Source: Candidatus Gastranaerophilales bacterium
Lineage (GTDB): Bacteria; Cyanobacteriota; Vampirovibrionia; Gastranaerophilales; Gastranaerophilaceae
Direction of reading: 5' to 3'
NCBI GenBank assembly: GCA_024695865.1
Contig: JAILHI010000035.1
Span: 1 to 64,000, forward strand
Length of the DNA stretch: 64,000 nt
The first letter of the stretch is position 1. Each line of letters begins with the position of its first letter. This document shows, piece after piece, positions 8,713-17,794 of this stretch. A model generated the notes under the pieces. It was not told the origin of the DNA and did no database searches. It was given only the letters and a program-made list of their open reading frames with translations. The position numbers were made by a program, and so were the translations under genes.

Positions 8713-9717
8713 TTATATCAGATATACCTGCGGAACCATATCGGAATCGAGAACAATTTTTCTGCAAAATTCTTCTCCGGGTGAAAATCTTTTTTCGGAA
8801 TAAATGGAATAATTTTCTTCGAGTTCCTTCGGTGTTCCGTCGTGAATGGTTACCGTATTACAGCCCGCTTCAAGTCCTCGTTTTTGACCGTCCGTGTGTC
8901 CCGTTGACAAAGATGTTGTCGAGGGTATCAGACAATCGGGTTTTAAAATCCTTAAAATTGCAAGAAAATTAAGCGTGATATCGATATCTCCCGCAGGAAA
9001 ATCTTTAAACTCGGAAAATTCGTTCGGGATAAATTTTGTCGCACTGACCATTGCCAAATTCAGTTTATCAATCAAAACCAAATCGTCAACGAGGTTATCA
9101 AGGGTCTGATAAGGCAGACCGACAATGTTTCCGCTTCCCGTCTGAAAACCCAAATCAATAAGGCTTTGAATACAGGAAAGTCTGTGTTCTATGGAATCTG
9201 ACGGTCTTACTCTTTTGTGATGCTCGGCGTTTGATGTTTCAAATTTAAGAATATATCTTGTAGCGCCCGAGTCTTTAAGCAGTTTGTACTGCTCCTTTTC
9301 AAGATTACCCATACAAAGAATAATTTTTATATCGGGAAATTTTTTAATTGCTTCACGGCAGCAATAAGCAATATCCTCAACAAATTTTTGATTTTGATTT
9401 TCGCCCGATTGAAGCAAAAAGGTTCGTCTGCCCATTTTTGCGAGATTTGTTATTCTGTCGATAATAACTTCGTTTGAAAGGGTATAAATTTCTTTTCCGT
9501 TTCTGCCCATTCCGCAATAACGGCATTTTTGAGTGCAGAGATTGGATATCTCGATTACACTGCGAAGTTCGGCATTATTACCGAATTTTCCGTTTTGGCG
9601 TATTTCTCTCGCAACGGAAAAAAGTTCCTCCTGCTGCTGATTTTTGTACAACAGAATTTCTTTTATTTTTTCCTTGTTTAAGGTTCTGATATTTTCTGTT
9701 AATTCTTGTCCGTTCAT
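8713..9717 (-). CDS. HydE/PylB-type radical SAM protein
   Basis: 334 residues from ATG 9717; the upstream in-frame ATG at 9741 would overlap the -10 box. The radical SAM cluster motif C-x3-C-x2-C reads CTQKCRYCG. Other blocks match the HydE branch: TFLLQSGE, YILKFETSN, GSGNIVGLPYQT, IPSTTSLST and a closing VTIHDGTP. Biotin synthase has a different CxxxCxxC context (YCPQ), so I prefer HydE-like over BioB. HydE matures [FeFe] hydrogenase and PylB makes methylornithine; neither partner pathway is visible here, so the product is open. Confidence 0.8.
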   Translation of the reverse strand: MNGQELTENIRTLNKEKIKEILLYKNQQQEELFSVAREIRQNGKFGNNAELRSVIEISNLCTQKCRYCGMGRNGKEIYTLSNEVIIDRITNLAKMGRRTFLLQSGENQNQKFVEDIAYCCREAIKKFPDIKIILCMGNLEKEQYKLLKDSGATRYILKFETSNAEHHKRVRPSDSIEHRLSCIQSLIDLGFQTGSGNIVGLPYQTLDNLVDDLVLIDKLNLAMVSATKFIPNEFSEFKDFPAGDIDITLNFLAILRILKPDCLIPSTTSLSTGHTDGQKRGLEAGCNTVTIHDGTPKELEENYSIYSEKRFSPGEEFCRKIVLDSDMVPQVYLI

Positions 9718-9732
9718 GATTTTCACAGATAA

Positions 9733-9761
9733 ATTATACAATAACAGTACAGATTTGACAA
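9733..9761 (-). promoter_or_regulatory. Promoter of the HydE-like gene
   Basis: On the minus strand TTGTCA (9756-9761), 17 bp, TATAAT (9733-9738). The -10 ends 15 bp before ATG 9717, so the leader is under about 10 nt. Confidence 0.7.
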
Positions 9762-9783
9762 AAAAATAAATCTTAAATACAAT
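9755..9783 (+). promoter_or_regulatory. Promoter of the FkbM-like gene, overlapping the divergent one
   Basis: TTGACA (9755-9760), 17 bp, TACAAT (9778-9783). ATG 9790 falls at the expected start point, so the mRNA should be leaderless. Its -35 shares bases with the -35 of the minus-strand promoter. Confidence 0.65.
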
Positions 9784-9789
9784 GACGAT

Positions 9790-10839
9790 ATGTTAGGCAA
9801 AATATTTAAAATTTCAGTTGCTTTTTTAGTTTTTGTTCTGTTTTTTTTAATTTTAAAACTGCTTTTATATTGGTACAATCAGCATGAAAATCAAATGGCT
9901 GTTGATATGTGCAAAAATAATACAATAGCAATTTCAGACAATATTGCGCCGAAAGATGAAAAATTTTTATATAAAAAATCGGAAAGTGCTTCTTATAATC
10001 CCGACAGTTGTTTTTGCAGAATGTATAATCTTTTGCTGCCCGAATTACTTGTCTATAAAGTAAAGGCAGATAATAAAGATTTGGAATTTACAAGATTTTC
10101 ATGGGATTCTTACATTATACCGACAATAGCAATGGAAAAGGCTGACTTTTTTATCTCTTACGGTACGGCTTATAACGTTCTTTTTGAGGATAATTTATCC
10201 GCCTTTTACAAGAAAAAATTGTTTGCCTACGACTGCGGGGTTGATTCTATCGAGGATTTAATTCAAAACAACCCTTATATCACTTTCGGAAGCGAATGTA
10301 TCGGAACGGATAAATTTATTCTGACTAATCTCGGTCAGGTTTCTTCGCAGAAAATTCATTCCTTGGGTCAAAAAATTAAAGAATTAAAAGCCGAAAATAA
10401 AAAAATATTTATAAAAATGGATATAGCGGGTGCGGAAATTGAAGTAATCCCCGACATAGTCAGATATGCCGATAATCTTACGGGAATATCAATTGTTATA
10501 CGATTGGACAGCACAGACAGAATTGTGCAGTTTAAAGATTTAATTAAATCCTTTGACAAAGATTTTGTTCTGGTTGCAAGAAACGGCATCAGAGGTGAAA
10601 GTTATCAGGGCTGCAAATGCAAATACGTAAAGGGTGAAATATCTAATTCTATTGCGCTTTCGTACATTAATAAAAATCTTATCGATAAAAAATATCTGCC
10701 CATAAGACAGGATTATCATGAAAACGGCAATTTCAAAACGTTTTGCGGTGTTTTTCCGTCTTTACCGCCCTATAATATAGATTGGGAAGTTGTAACGACG
10801 GAAAAATTAAAAAATCTTGCGGGGTTGAAGAATGACTAA
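9790..10839 (+). CDS. Membrane-anchored FkbM-like methyltransferase-fold protein
   Basis: 349 residues. One strong N-terminal hydrophobic segment (about 7-28) looks like a signal anchor, placing the rest outside the cytoplasm. The segment IFIKMDIAGAEIEVI followed by a hydrophobic strand matches the late motif of FkbM-type methyltransferases (K-x-D-x-E-GaE), and FISYGTAYNVLFED may be the nucleotide-binding strand. The first acidic residue of the usual DIEGAE block is replaced (DIAGAE). It overlaps the next gene by 8 bp. Family assignment is tentative, and the role may not be methylation. Confidence 0.5.
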   Translation: MLGKIFKISVAFLVFVLFFLILKLLLYWYNQHENQMAVDMCKNNTIAISDNIAPKDEKFLYKKSESASYNPDSCFCRMYNLLLPELLVYKVKADNKDLEFTRFSWDSYIIPTIAMEKADFFISYGTAYNVLFEDNLSAFYKKKLFAYDCGVDSIEDLIQNNPYITFGSECIGTDKFILTNLGQVSSQKIHSLGQKIKELKAENKKIFIKMDIAGAEIEVIPDIVRYADNLTGISIVIRLDSTDRIVQFKDLIKSFDKDFVLVARNGIRGESYQGCKCKYVKGEISNSIALSYINKNLIDKKYLPIRQDYHENGNFKTFCGVFPSLPPYNIDWEVVTTEKLKNLAGLKND

Positions 10840-11719
10840 TTCCTATTTGGGTATAATTTTTGCATTACTTTCAACTGCAAGTTGGGCAGCCTGCACAATG
10901 CTTTTTAAGAAACTCGGAGAAAGACTCGACCCTGTCGGAATGACTACCGTAAAGGCGGTTTTATCCGCAATTTTTCTGCTTATAATTGTTCTTTTGAGCG
11001 GTCATCCGCTTCTGATAGAAACAAAATATATTTATCCGATAGCGGTCAGCGGTATCTTGGGAATTTCAATAGGGGACAGCCTGTTTTTTGCTTCGCTCGG
11101 CAGATTATCGCCGTTAGCCCTGTCTTTGATTATGTTTGTTTTTCCCGATTTTTTTTCGGGGCTTTTCGGACTTATTTTCCTTAAAGAAATGCCGTCTTTA
11201 CTCTCTTGGGTAGGTATTTTCGCTATCTTGGGCGGTCTTGCTTTCTTTATTTTTCCGATTGAAAAAAATTCCGATGAAACAAAAACTAAACTTTTTGGTG
11301 TGATTCTGGCTTTATTGTCGCTGATTTGTACTTCTTATTCAATGGTGCTCATAAAGCCGATACTCAGTGTTGTTCCTGCGGTCACCGTAACAATGTACAG
11401 AATGTTCTTCAGTGCGGTTGTTCTTGCCCTGTTTGCTTTGTTTTCGGGTAAATTTTCAGTATGGAAGAATTTGCTTAAAGAAAAAGATTATAATTTAAAA
11501 CTGTCAGGAACGATTTTGCTCGCAACGGTAGGCGGTTTCTGGCTTTCTCTGCTTGCGATAAAGTATTGTCAGTTGATTATTGCAAGTTCTCTGATGTCGC
11601 TTGAACCTTTATTTATTTTATTATTTATGATAATATTTTGTAGGTATGTACCTAAAAAGAAAGAATATTTCGGAATATTTTTTATAATTTTAGGCATAAT
11701 CTTTATAGTGTTGGGTTAA
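10832..11719 (+). CDS. EamA/DMT superfamily transporter
   Basis: 295 residues with about ten hydrophobic segments in two tandem EamA halves, the second beginning near residue 150 (GVILALLSLICTSYSMV). Typical DMT features include an early SWAACTMLFKK and a GISIGDSLFFASL segment ending the first half. It is translationally coupled to the FkbM-like gene upstream (8-bp overlap) and followed 1 bp later by the radical SAM gene. The substrate is unknown. Confidence 0.88.
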   Translation: MTNSYLGIIFALLSTASWAACTMLFKKLGERLDPVGMTTVKAVLSAIFLLIIVLLSGHPLLIETKYIYPIAVSGILGISIGDSLFFASLGRLSPLALSLIMFVFPDFFSGLFGLIFLKEMPSLLSWVGIFAILGGLAFFIFPIEKNSDETKTKLFGVILALLSLICTSYSMVLIKPILSVVPAVTVTMYRMFFSAVVLALFALFSGKFSVWKNLLKEKDYNLKLSGTILLATVGGFWLSLLAIKYCQLIIASSLMSLEPLFILLFMIIFCRYVPKKKEYFGIFFIILGIIFIVLG

Positions 11720-11720
11720 A

Positions 11721-13145
11721 ATGGACTTAAAAGAATTATTAATATCGGCTGATAACAGAGTTAAAGACTTTCATGAAATGCAGGAATTGGGTATTCACTG
11801 CAACACGGGTGAATTTATCCCCGCAGGTGTGCATTATCCGCCGATTACAAGATATCCCGATATCGAGTATGATGAAATGTTTAAAGGCTATACAATGCCT
11901 TCCGACGAGTATCTCGATGTATATGTTCATTTTCCTTTCTGCTCAAAACAGTGTATTTTCTGTCATTATCCCTCAATGTATAAAAATGATGATGCGGAAA
12001 AAGACAGATACATTGATGCTTTGGAAAAAAACTTTGACATTTATATGCGCAAACTCGGAATTGATAAAATCAAACTGAGAGTCGCTCTGATAGGTGGCGG
12101 AACACCGACCGATTTAACAACAAAACAACTTGAAAGATTTCTGAAAATCTTTACCGACAGATGTGATATGTCAAAGGTAAGACAGTTTAACTACGACGTT
12201 TCACCGCACACTTTAATCGGCGATATCGGTCATGAAAGGCTGAAAATTATGAGGGATTACGGCGTTGACCGTCTGACCATCGGTATTCAGTCTATGGACG
12301 ATAAAGTTTTGAAAATCATGAATCGTCCTCATAACGTTAAGGAAGCATTAGAGTCTGTCAAAAACACTATGGATATGGGCTTCCAGACCAATATTGAGTT
12401 TATCTACGGACACCCCGGACAAACCGTTGAAAGTTGGTATGAAGAATTAAAACAGGTAGTTAAAATTGATGTTCACGAATATCAGTTTTACAGATTAAAA
12501 GTTGAAGCCTACGGCGACCAGCAGGGCATAATTAAAAAATGGGAAGAAATGCACCCTGACGGATATCCGACACCCGATGATACTATCAGAATGAAACAAA
12601 TGGTGTTTGATTATCTGAAAGAATTTGGAATAGAAGAAAATTTAAGACGTGTGTTTACAAGAAAAAAATCTTATATTTCTTTATATGCGTTTAACCAGTG
12701 CTGTCAGCAGTTAGACCAGATAGGAATAGGTTTGACGGCATTTTCTTCGCTGCGTGACAGATTTGTCCTGAACATGCAGTCCTTTGACGATTATTATGCA
12801 AGGATTGAAAAAGGCATGCTGCCGTTCAACAGAGGTTATGTGAGAAATTCTGATGCACAGCAGAGATGGGCAATTATTCTGCCGCTCAAAAATTATTTTA
12901 TCAGAAAAAACCGCTATAAGCAGGTTGCGGGTATAGATATCGAACAGACAAAATTCTACCCGTTAATTCAGCAGTTGAAAAATTATGACCTTTTGACAGA
13001 GGACGATAAGATTATCAGACTTACGGACAAAGGAATTATTTTCTCCGATGAAATCGTCGGACTTTTCTACGATACGAAATTTATTCCGAAGGAAAGAAAA
13101 TATTTTAACGAGGGTATTTTCAACCCGTATAAATTAAACGGTTAA
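11721..13145 (+). CDS. HemN/HemW-like radical SAM protein
   Basis: 474 residues. The motif YVHFPFCSKQCIFCHYPS contains the C-x3-C-x2-C cluster of the HemN family, followed by GGGTPTDL, a VDRLTIGIQSMDD block and TNIEFIYGHPGQT, all typical of coproporphyrinogen dehydrogenase/HemW-like enzymes. The C-terminus is a winged-helix-like HemN_C region. It is the third gene of a tightly packed operon (9790, 10832, 11721). The N-terminal 60 residues differ from HemW, so another radical reaction is possible. Confidence 0.8.
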   Translation: MDLKELLISADNRVKDFHEMQELGIHCNTGEFIPAGVHYPPITRYPDIEYDEMFKGYTMPSDEYLDVYVHFPFCSKQCIFCHYPSMYKNDDAEKDRYIDALEKNFDIYMRKLGIDKIKLRVALIGGGTPTDLTTKQLERFLKIFTDRCDMSKVRQFNYDVSPHTLIGDIGHERLKIMRDYGVDRLTIGIQSMDDKVLKIMNRPHNVKEALESVKNTMDMGFQTNIEFIYGHPGQTVESWYEELKQVVKIDVHEYQFYRLKVEAYGDQQGIIKKWEEMHPDGYPTPDDTIRMKQMVFDYLKEFGIEENLRRVFTRKKSYISLYAFNQCCQQLDQIGIGLTAFSSLRDRFVLNMQSFDDYYARIEKGMLPFNRGYVRNSDAQQRWAIILPLKNYFIRKNRYKQVAGIDIEQTKFYPLIQQLKNYDLLTEDDKIIRLTDKGIIFSDEIVGLFYDTKFIPKERKYFNEGIFNPYKLNG

Positions 13146-13299
13146 TATATCTGCGGTTTTATTTAAAAAACAATTTTCAATCGGCAAATTTTTTCCTTGT
13201 AAACAATTGTTAAGATTTTGTCAAAACATGTATAAATAGTAGCAAATTTACGTTTTACTGGTATTTATACAGTTGTGTAGTGTTATAGGTGTGATATCT

Positions 13300-14538
13300 A
13301 TGTTCGTAAATTCAAACTCGACATCAGGTGTAAATAATCTGACCAACAAGTTGCAATTTGCTTCAAATCCCGCTAAAAAGGAAGAAAACACAGATAAGCA
13401 GGCAGGATATGCACCTGTCACGGCAAGTTTGTGGGGCGCAGGCGGCGGAGCATTTGCTGCTTCTTTTCTCGCTGCTTCAAATCAGGATAAAATGTCCGTT
13501 GATTTTGGTGCCGCAAGACCTACCAATAACCCCAAAGACTTTCCCGCTATTGAAGCGGATACACAAAGCGGTTTTAAATTAAGTTCTTTAGACATGCCCA
13601 TGATTTGCCCCGATTGCGGCAAACCGATTATGACAAAGCCGATTTTTGCGGGTATTAAGGCTGAATTAGATGCCGCTGATGAAAAAACTTATCTGGATGT
13701 TGTTGAAAAGCATGGTGAATTTTTGCTTCCTCAGGAACAAAAAATTATCGGACGTATCAGAGAACTTCAGACGGAACACCCTGAAATGACAATCAGAGAA
13801 GTTGTTGAAAAAGAACGTAACAACAGATTAGATAACTTAGAAACTGCTCAGTACAAGGTTTTGGATAAAATTGAAGAAGTCGGTGAAGTTCTTCAATATG
13901 AAGACCGTTCAAAGGTTCATGGTCTTGCGTTTCTTTCTTCAAACATCATTTTTGAAAGACAAAATACTTACGCATTCCAGCGTTCAAAGTTTATTGAACT
14001 TGTTGAAAAGTTAAATCTTAAAGATGCGAAAGCCAAAGAACAAATCAGAGAATTAGCCGAACAGTTGCCGAGCGCAATGGAAAACGAAGACGCTTGGTAT
14101 GTTAAATACGGCGGACTTGATAAGAAAAAACAGCCCTACTCGTCAAGAGATATTGCGGAAAAACTTCTTGCTCCCGCCTACACAAATACCGACCACGTTC
14201 ACCCGTGGAACAGAGGCGGTTATGATGCCGTCAGCAATTTCTGGCTTATGCACGCAAGATGTAATATCATTAAAACCGATAAACCGTTTACGGAATGGCT
14301 AAATGAAGACCGTGACAACAGGGTTGAATACATCGGTCAGTATTTAAGAGATTCTCAAAAGGCTATTGATGAATCCGACGACCCAAAGATGCACCCGAAA
14401 TACGATTTATATGCCGCAAAAATGGCTAAAACGATTTATTATGAAACAAACGGCGAAGTAGATTTTACAAAAGAATTTCCGCTTCCTGACGGTTATGATG
14501 TTCCCAGACCCGAACATAATAACAAAAAAAGTGCGTAG
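13300..14538 (+). CDS. HNH endonuclease-domain protein with low-complexity N-terminus
   Basis: 412 residues from ATG 13300; an upstream in-frame TTG has no better site. The N-terminal 80 residues are Ser/Asn/Ala-rich with no signal peptide. A zinc-knuckle-like CPDCGKPI lies near 100. The C-terminal part has an HNH core: TDHVHPWNRGGYDAVSNF and then ARCNIIKTDK. A helical stretch lies between. It is not in a clear defence context, so it may be a secreted or housekeeping nuclease. The BioG-like gene follows 9 bp later. Confidence 0.75.
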   Translation: MFVNSNSTSGVNNLTNKLQFASNPAKKEENTDKQAGYAPVTASLWGAGGGAFAASFLAASNQDKMSVDFGAARPTNNPKDFPAIEADTQSGFKLSSLDMPMICPDCGKPIMTKPIFAGIKAELDAADEKTYLDVVEKHGEFLLPQEQKIIGRIRELQTEHPEMTIREVVEKERNNRLDNLETAQYKVLDKIEEVGEVLQYEDRSKVHGLAFLSSNIIFERQNTYAFQRSKFIELVEKLNLKDAKAKEQIRELAEQLPSAMENEDAWYVKYGGLDKKKQPYSSRDIAEKLLAPAYTNTDHVHPWNRGGYDAVSNFWLMHARCNIIKTDKPFTEWLNEDRDNRVEYIGQYLRDSQKAIDESDDPKMHPKYDLYAAKMAKTIYYETNGEVDFTKEFPLPDGYDVPRPEHNNKKSA

Positions 14539-14547
14539 GAACTGATT

Positions 14548-15189
14548 ATGAAATGTTTTTATAAAAACAACAAGGAAACAGACATTTGTCTGTTTTTTTG
14601 CGGTTGGGGAACCGATGAAACACCCTATATGCCCGTGTTAAAGGATATGGATTATCTGATTTATTACGATTATGACAAAGAATTATCCTTTGAAATACCT
14701 GTTGATTTGGCAAAATATAATAAAATATATTTATTGAGTTTTTCGGCGGGCGGGATTATGCCTGCACTGCTTAAAGACAAACTTCCAAAGTTTGACCTGT
14801 CGGTTGCGGTAAACGCTTCTCTCAGGGTTGACGACAAATTTGGCCCGAGTGCCGAGTCGAGAAAGGCAATGAGAGGGCTTAACAAATATAACTATCTTGA
14901 ATTCAGAAAAGAATATTTAACAAGTGATGAAGAGGAATTAAAATTATTTAATGCAAACCCTCCGAGGCGTTCTTTTGAAAGTTGTTTCAAAGAACTTGAC
15001 ACGCTTGATTATTATGCGGAAAAATATCCCGATTGCACCTTTGATTATGACAGGGTTTATGTTGCCGAAAACGACAGAATATTGCCGTATTCCGTTCAGA
15101 AAGAATTTTGGGGCGATAAAATTATAAAAATAAAAGGTCAACATTTCCCCTTTTATAAGTATGTTTCTTTGAAAGAATTTTTTGTATAA
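14548..15189 (+). CDS. bioG: BioG-like (DUF452) pimeloyl-ACP methyl ester esterase
   Basis: 213 residues of a small alpha/beta hydrolase. It has the DUF452/BioG hallmarks: FFCGWGTDE near 16-24, a YDYD turn, nucleophile elbow LSFSAGG (Ser about 69), an acid in AENDRILP and the final His in GQHFPF. By family knowledge BioG removes the methyl ester from pimeloyl-ACP to finish the biotin side chain. No other recognisable bio gene is in the window, so the role is inferred from sequence alone. Confidence 0.7.
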   Translation: MKCFYKNNKETDICLFFCGWGTDETPYMPVLKDMDYLIYYDYDKELSFEIPVDLAKYNKIYLLSFSAGGIMPALLKDKLPKFDLSVAVNASLRVDDKFGPSAESRKAMRGLNKYNYLEFRKEYLTSDEEELKLFNANPPRRSFESCFKELDTLDYYAEKYPDCTFDYDRVYVAENDRILPYSVQKEFWGDKIIKIKGQHFPFYKYVSLKEFFV

Positions 15190-15196
15190 TGTTTTT

Positions 15197-16393
15197 ATGA
15201 AGGATTCAATCGAAGAAATAAAAACTTTAATGTCGGAATCGGATTACGAAACAGTAATCAGCAGGCTTTTGCCCGTAGTTCAGTCGTCTGATGCCGATTT
15301 TGACGATTATTTTTATTTTGTGGACGCTGTTTCATCTTTTTGTGACAGGCAGAATTATCCTTTGGCTTATCAGTGTTTTGTGCTTGCAAACATGACCACG
15401 ACAAAAGAGGACAGACGGTTAGCGGCCTTATATGAAAAAACCGTACCGATTATACAGTCTTTGGGCTTAAAATTCTTCAACGATAATAATACTCACAAAA
15501 TCAGCAGAGAATATTATTTGCAGGCGAGATTTCTTCTTTTTGTAAATGCCACAAAATATACAGATGCGGTTTTAACCGTTACAAAACTGATTGATGAATT
15601 TCCGTCACCCGCAAATTATGCGCAGAGATGTAAAATAAACACTTTACAGAAGAAGTATAAGGCGGCGCTTTCGGATATAGACAACGCAATTAAATTGATG
15701 CCGAATAACGCTGATTACTATTATAACCGTGCTTTGCTCAAACAAAAAATGAACAATTTGCAGGGAGCGCTTGAAGATTTTGATACCGCTATCAATCTGA
15801 AACCCGACAAGATTGATTATTATTTTTCAAGAGGACTGCTTGAACAAAATGCCGAAAGGTATAAAAACGCACTTGACGACTTTAAAAAAGTTTTGCAGTT
15901 AGATCCTCAAAATACAAGAGCCTTTACCGAAATATCGTGGTGCTGTTTTAAGCAGAACAGATTTAAAGAGGCGTTTGCGTTTTCAAACATGGCAATTCAT
16001 TCAGACCCGAACAATGCAGGCTGTTACTACGTTCGGGGAACAATTCTCAACCACGTGAGAATGTATGAGGAAGCCAGAAACGATTTGGAAAAAGCGGTAA
16101 ATCTCGATAATTGCTCGGATAAATTGTGGACTTCAAAAATCAAATACAGAAAAGCATGGGCGGAATTTAATCTGAAAAATTATTTACAGGCGGAAAAAGA
16201 CATTATTGATGCGATAAAATACTATTCAAGATGTGTAACTTATTACCTTCTTGCAATGGATATAGAGTTCTTCGGCTTAAAAAATTATCTGACAGCAAAA
16301 GAATACTGTCAGGAAATATTAAAACTCGATTCTGAAAACAAGCGTGCTTTAATTGCACAAAAAAGCATTGCCGAAAAAATTTCGGATTTGTAA
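15197..16393 (+). CDS. Tetratricopeptide repeat protein
   Basis: 398 residues. At least five TPRs are readable between about 135 and 310, for example ADYYYNRALLKQKMNNLQGALEDFDTAI (split here: ADYYYNRALL then GALEDFDTAI) and similar units at 34-residue spacing. No catalytic domain or signal peptide is seen, so a cytoplasmic scaffold is likely. I choose ATG 15197: TATAAT at 15185-15190 sits 6 bp upstream, suggesting a nearly leaderless mRNA. It overlaps no other gene; glmU follows 87 bp later. Confidence 0.8.
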   Translation: MKDSIEEIKTLMSESDYETVISRLLPVVQSSDADFDDYFYFVDAVSSFCDRQNYPLAYQCFVLANMTTTKEDRRLAALYEKTVPIIQSLGLKFFNDNNTHKISREYYLQARFLLFVNATKYTDAVLTVTKLIDEFPSPANYAQRCKINTLQKKYKAALSDIDNAIKLMPNNADYYYNRALLKQKMNNLQGALEDFDTAINLKPDKIDYYFSRGLLEQNAERYKNALDDFKKVLQLDPQNTRAFTEISWCCFKQNRFKEAFAFSNMAIHSDPNNAGCYYVRGTILNHVRMYEEARNDLEKAVNLDNCSDKLWTSKIKYRKAWAEFNLKNYLQAEKDIIDAIKYYSRCVTYYLLAMDIEFFGLKNYLTAKEYCQEILKLDSENKRALIAQKSIAEKISDL

Positions 16394-16480
16394 TTTTATT
16401 GTTAAAATTTTTCAAACAGTCAAAAAAACATGTGTTTTTTTTATCATCTTTTTGTATAATCATGGTGAGGAATGAAGATT

Positions 16481-17794
16481 ATGAAAAAAGATAAAGTTAA
16501 AGCGGTAATTCTTGCGGCAGGTAAAGGAACAAGAATGAAGTCCGATTTGCCGAAGGTGCTGCACCCTATTTATTCAAAGCCCCTTTTGGGCTATGTTTTG
16601 GACGCCGTAAGTTCAACGGGTTTGATTGATGAAAGCGTTGTTGTCGTCGGGCATGGTGCGGAAGAAGTTGAAAAATTTGTTACGGAATATACTGACGATG
16701 CAAAATGCGTTTTGCAGTCTCCTCAAAGGGGAACGGGTGATGCCGTTGCAAAGGCAAAGGATATTTTAGCCGATTTTAAAGGCACGGTTTTGGTTATCTG
16801 CGGTGATACTCCGTTGATTGAGGCTGAAACTTTAATTGACTTTATTACAACCCATAAAAATAACGGTTCTGCTTTAACGGTTATGTCTGCTATTTTTGAT
16901 AATCCGACAAATTACGGCAGAATAGTCAGAAACCCCGATAACTCTTTAAAATGTATTACAGAAGAAAAAGATGCAAGCCCTCAGGTTAAACAGATAAAGG
17001 AAATCAATGCGGGTATTTATTGTCTTGAAAAAGAACTGATTTTTCCGTTGTTTAACGAATTGAAGTGCAATAATGCACAGGGTGAATACTATCTGACCGA
17101 TATTATTGCGGCTTCCATTGAAAAAGGTTTAAAGGCTGATGCTTATATTTTGAAGAATAACGAAGAAATCTTCGGTATCAATTCAAAAATTAATCTTGCA
17201 GAAGCAACTAAAATTCTGAACAAGAGAACAAATTTAAAATTAATGACAGAGGGCGTTACGATTGTTGACCCCGAAACATCATATATTTCACCCGAAACAA
17301 CAATCGGAAAAGATACGACAATTTTTCCGAATGTGTATATTTCGGGCAAGAACACTATCGGCTCTCACTGCAAAATCGGGCCGTTTGCTCATATAAGAGA
17401 CGGTGCGCAAATCGGTGATAACGTTCGTATCGGTAATTTTGTGGAAGTTAAAAAATCTGTTATTAAAAGTAACACAAATGTTTCGCATTTAAGTTATATC
17501 GGCGACAGCGAACTAGGAGAACACGTTAACATAGGTGCGGGCACAATTACCGCTAACTATGACCCAGTTCTCAAAACAAAGACAAAAACAATAATAAAAG
17601 ACGGTGCAAATACGGGCTCAAATTCGGTACTTGTTGCTCCCGTTACCATGCACGAAAATTCAATGTGTGCTGCAGGTTCCGTCATTACCAAGGACGTAGA
17701 AGCAAACGCTCTTGCTTTAACCCGTTCGCCTTTAAGAGTTTTTCAGGATTGGGTTACGGCAAGGCTGAACAGAGGCAAATCCGGAGAAAAATAA
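16481..17794 (+). CDS. glmU: Bifunctional GlmU (uridyl/acetyltransferase)
   Basis: About 437 residues. The N-terminal uridyltransferase starts VILAAGKGTRMKSDLPKVLHP and contains the QRGTGDAV and GDTPL blocks; the C-terminal half is a left-handed beta-helix of hexapeptide repeats with GAGTITANYDP and GSNSVLVAPV. It makes UDP-N-acetylglucosamine for peptidoglycan and lipopolysaccharide. Length is slightly shorter than the 456 of E. coli. Two in-frame ATGs (16472, 16481) compete; GAGG at 16467-16470 spaces better to the second. The stop overlaps the prs start (taATG). Confidence 0.95.
   Translation: MKKDKVKAVILAAGKGTRMKSDLPKVLHPIYSKPLLGYVLDAVSSTGLIDESVVVVGHGAEEVEKFVTEYTDDAKCVLQSPQRGTGDAVAKAKDILADFKGTVLVICGDTPLIEAETLIDFITTHKNNGSALTVMSAIFDNPTNYGRIVRNPDNSLKCITEEKDASPQVKQIKEINAGIYCLEKELIFPLFNELKCNNAQGEYYLTDIIAASIEKGLKADAYILKNNEEIFGINSKINLAEATKILNKRTNLKLMTEGVTIVDPETSYISPETTIGKDTTIFPNVYISGKNTIGSHCKIGPFAHIRDGAQIGDNVRIGNFVEVKKSVIKSNTNVSHLSYIGDSELGEHVNIGAGTITANYDPVLKTKTKTIIKDGANTGSNSVLVAPVTMHENSMCAAGSVITKDVEANALALTRSPLRVFQDWVTARLNRGKSGEK

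Noticed and set aside
8713-9717. Biotin synthase BioB
   Set aside because: Cluster context and the LQSGE, FETSN and IPSTTSLST blocks match HydE-type proteins, despite a BioG-like gene 5 kb away.
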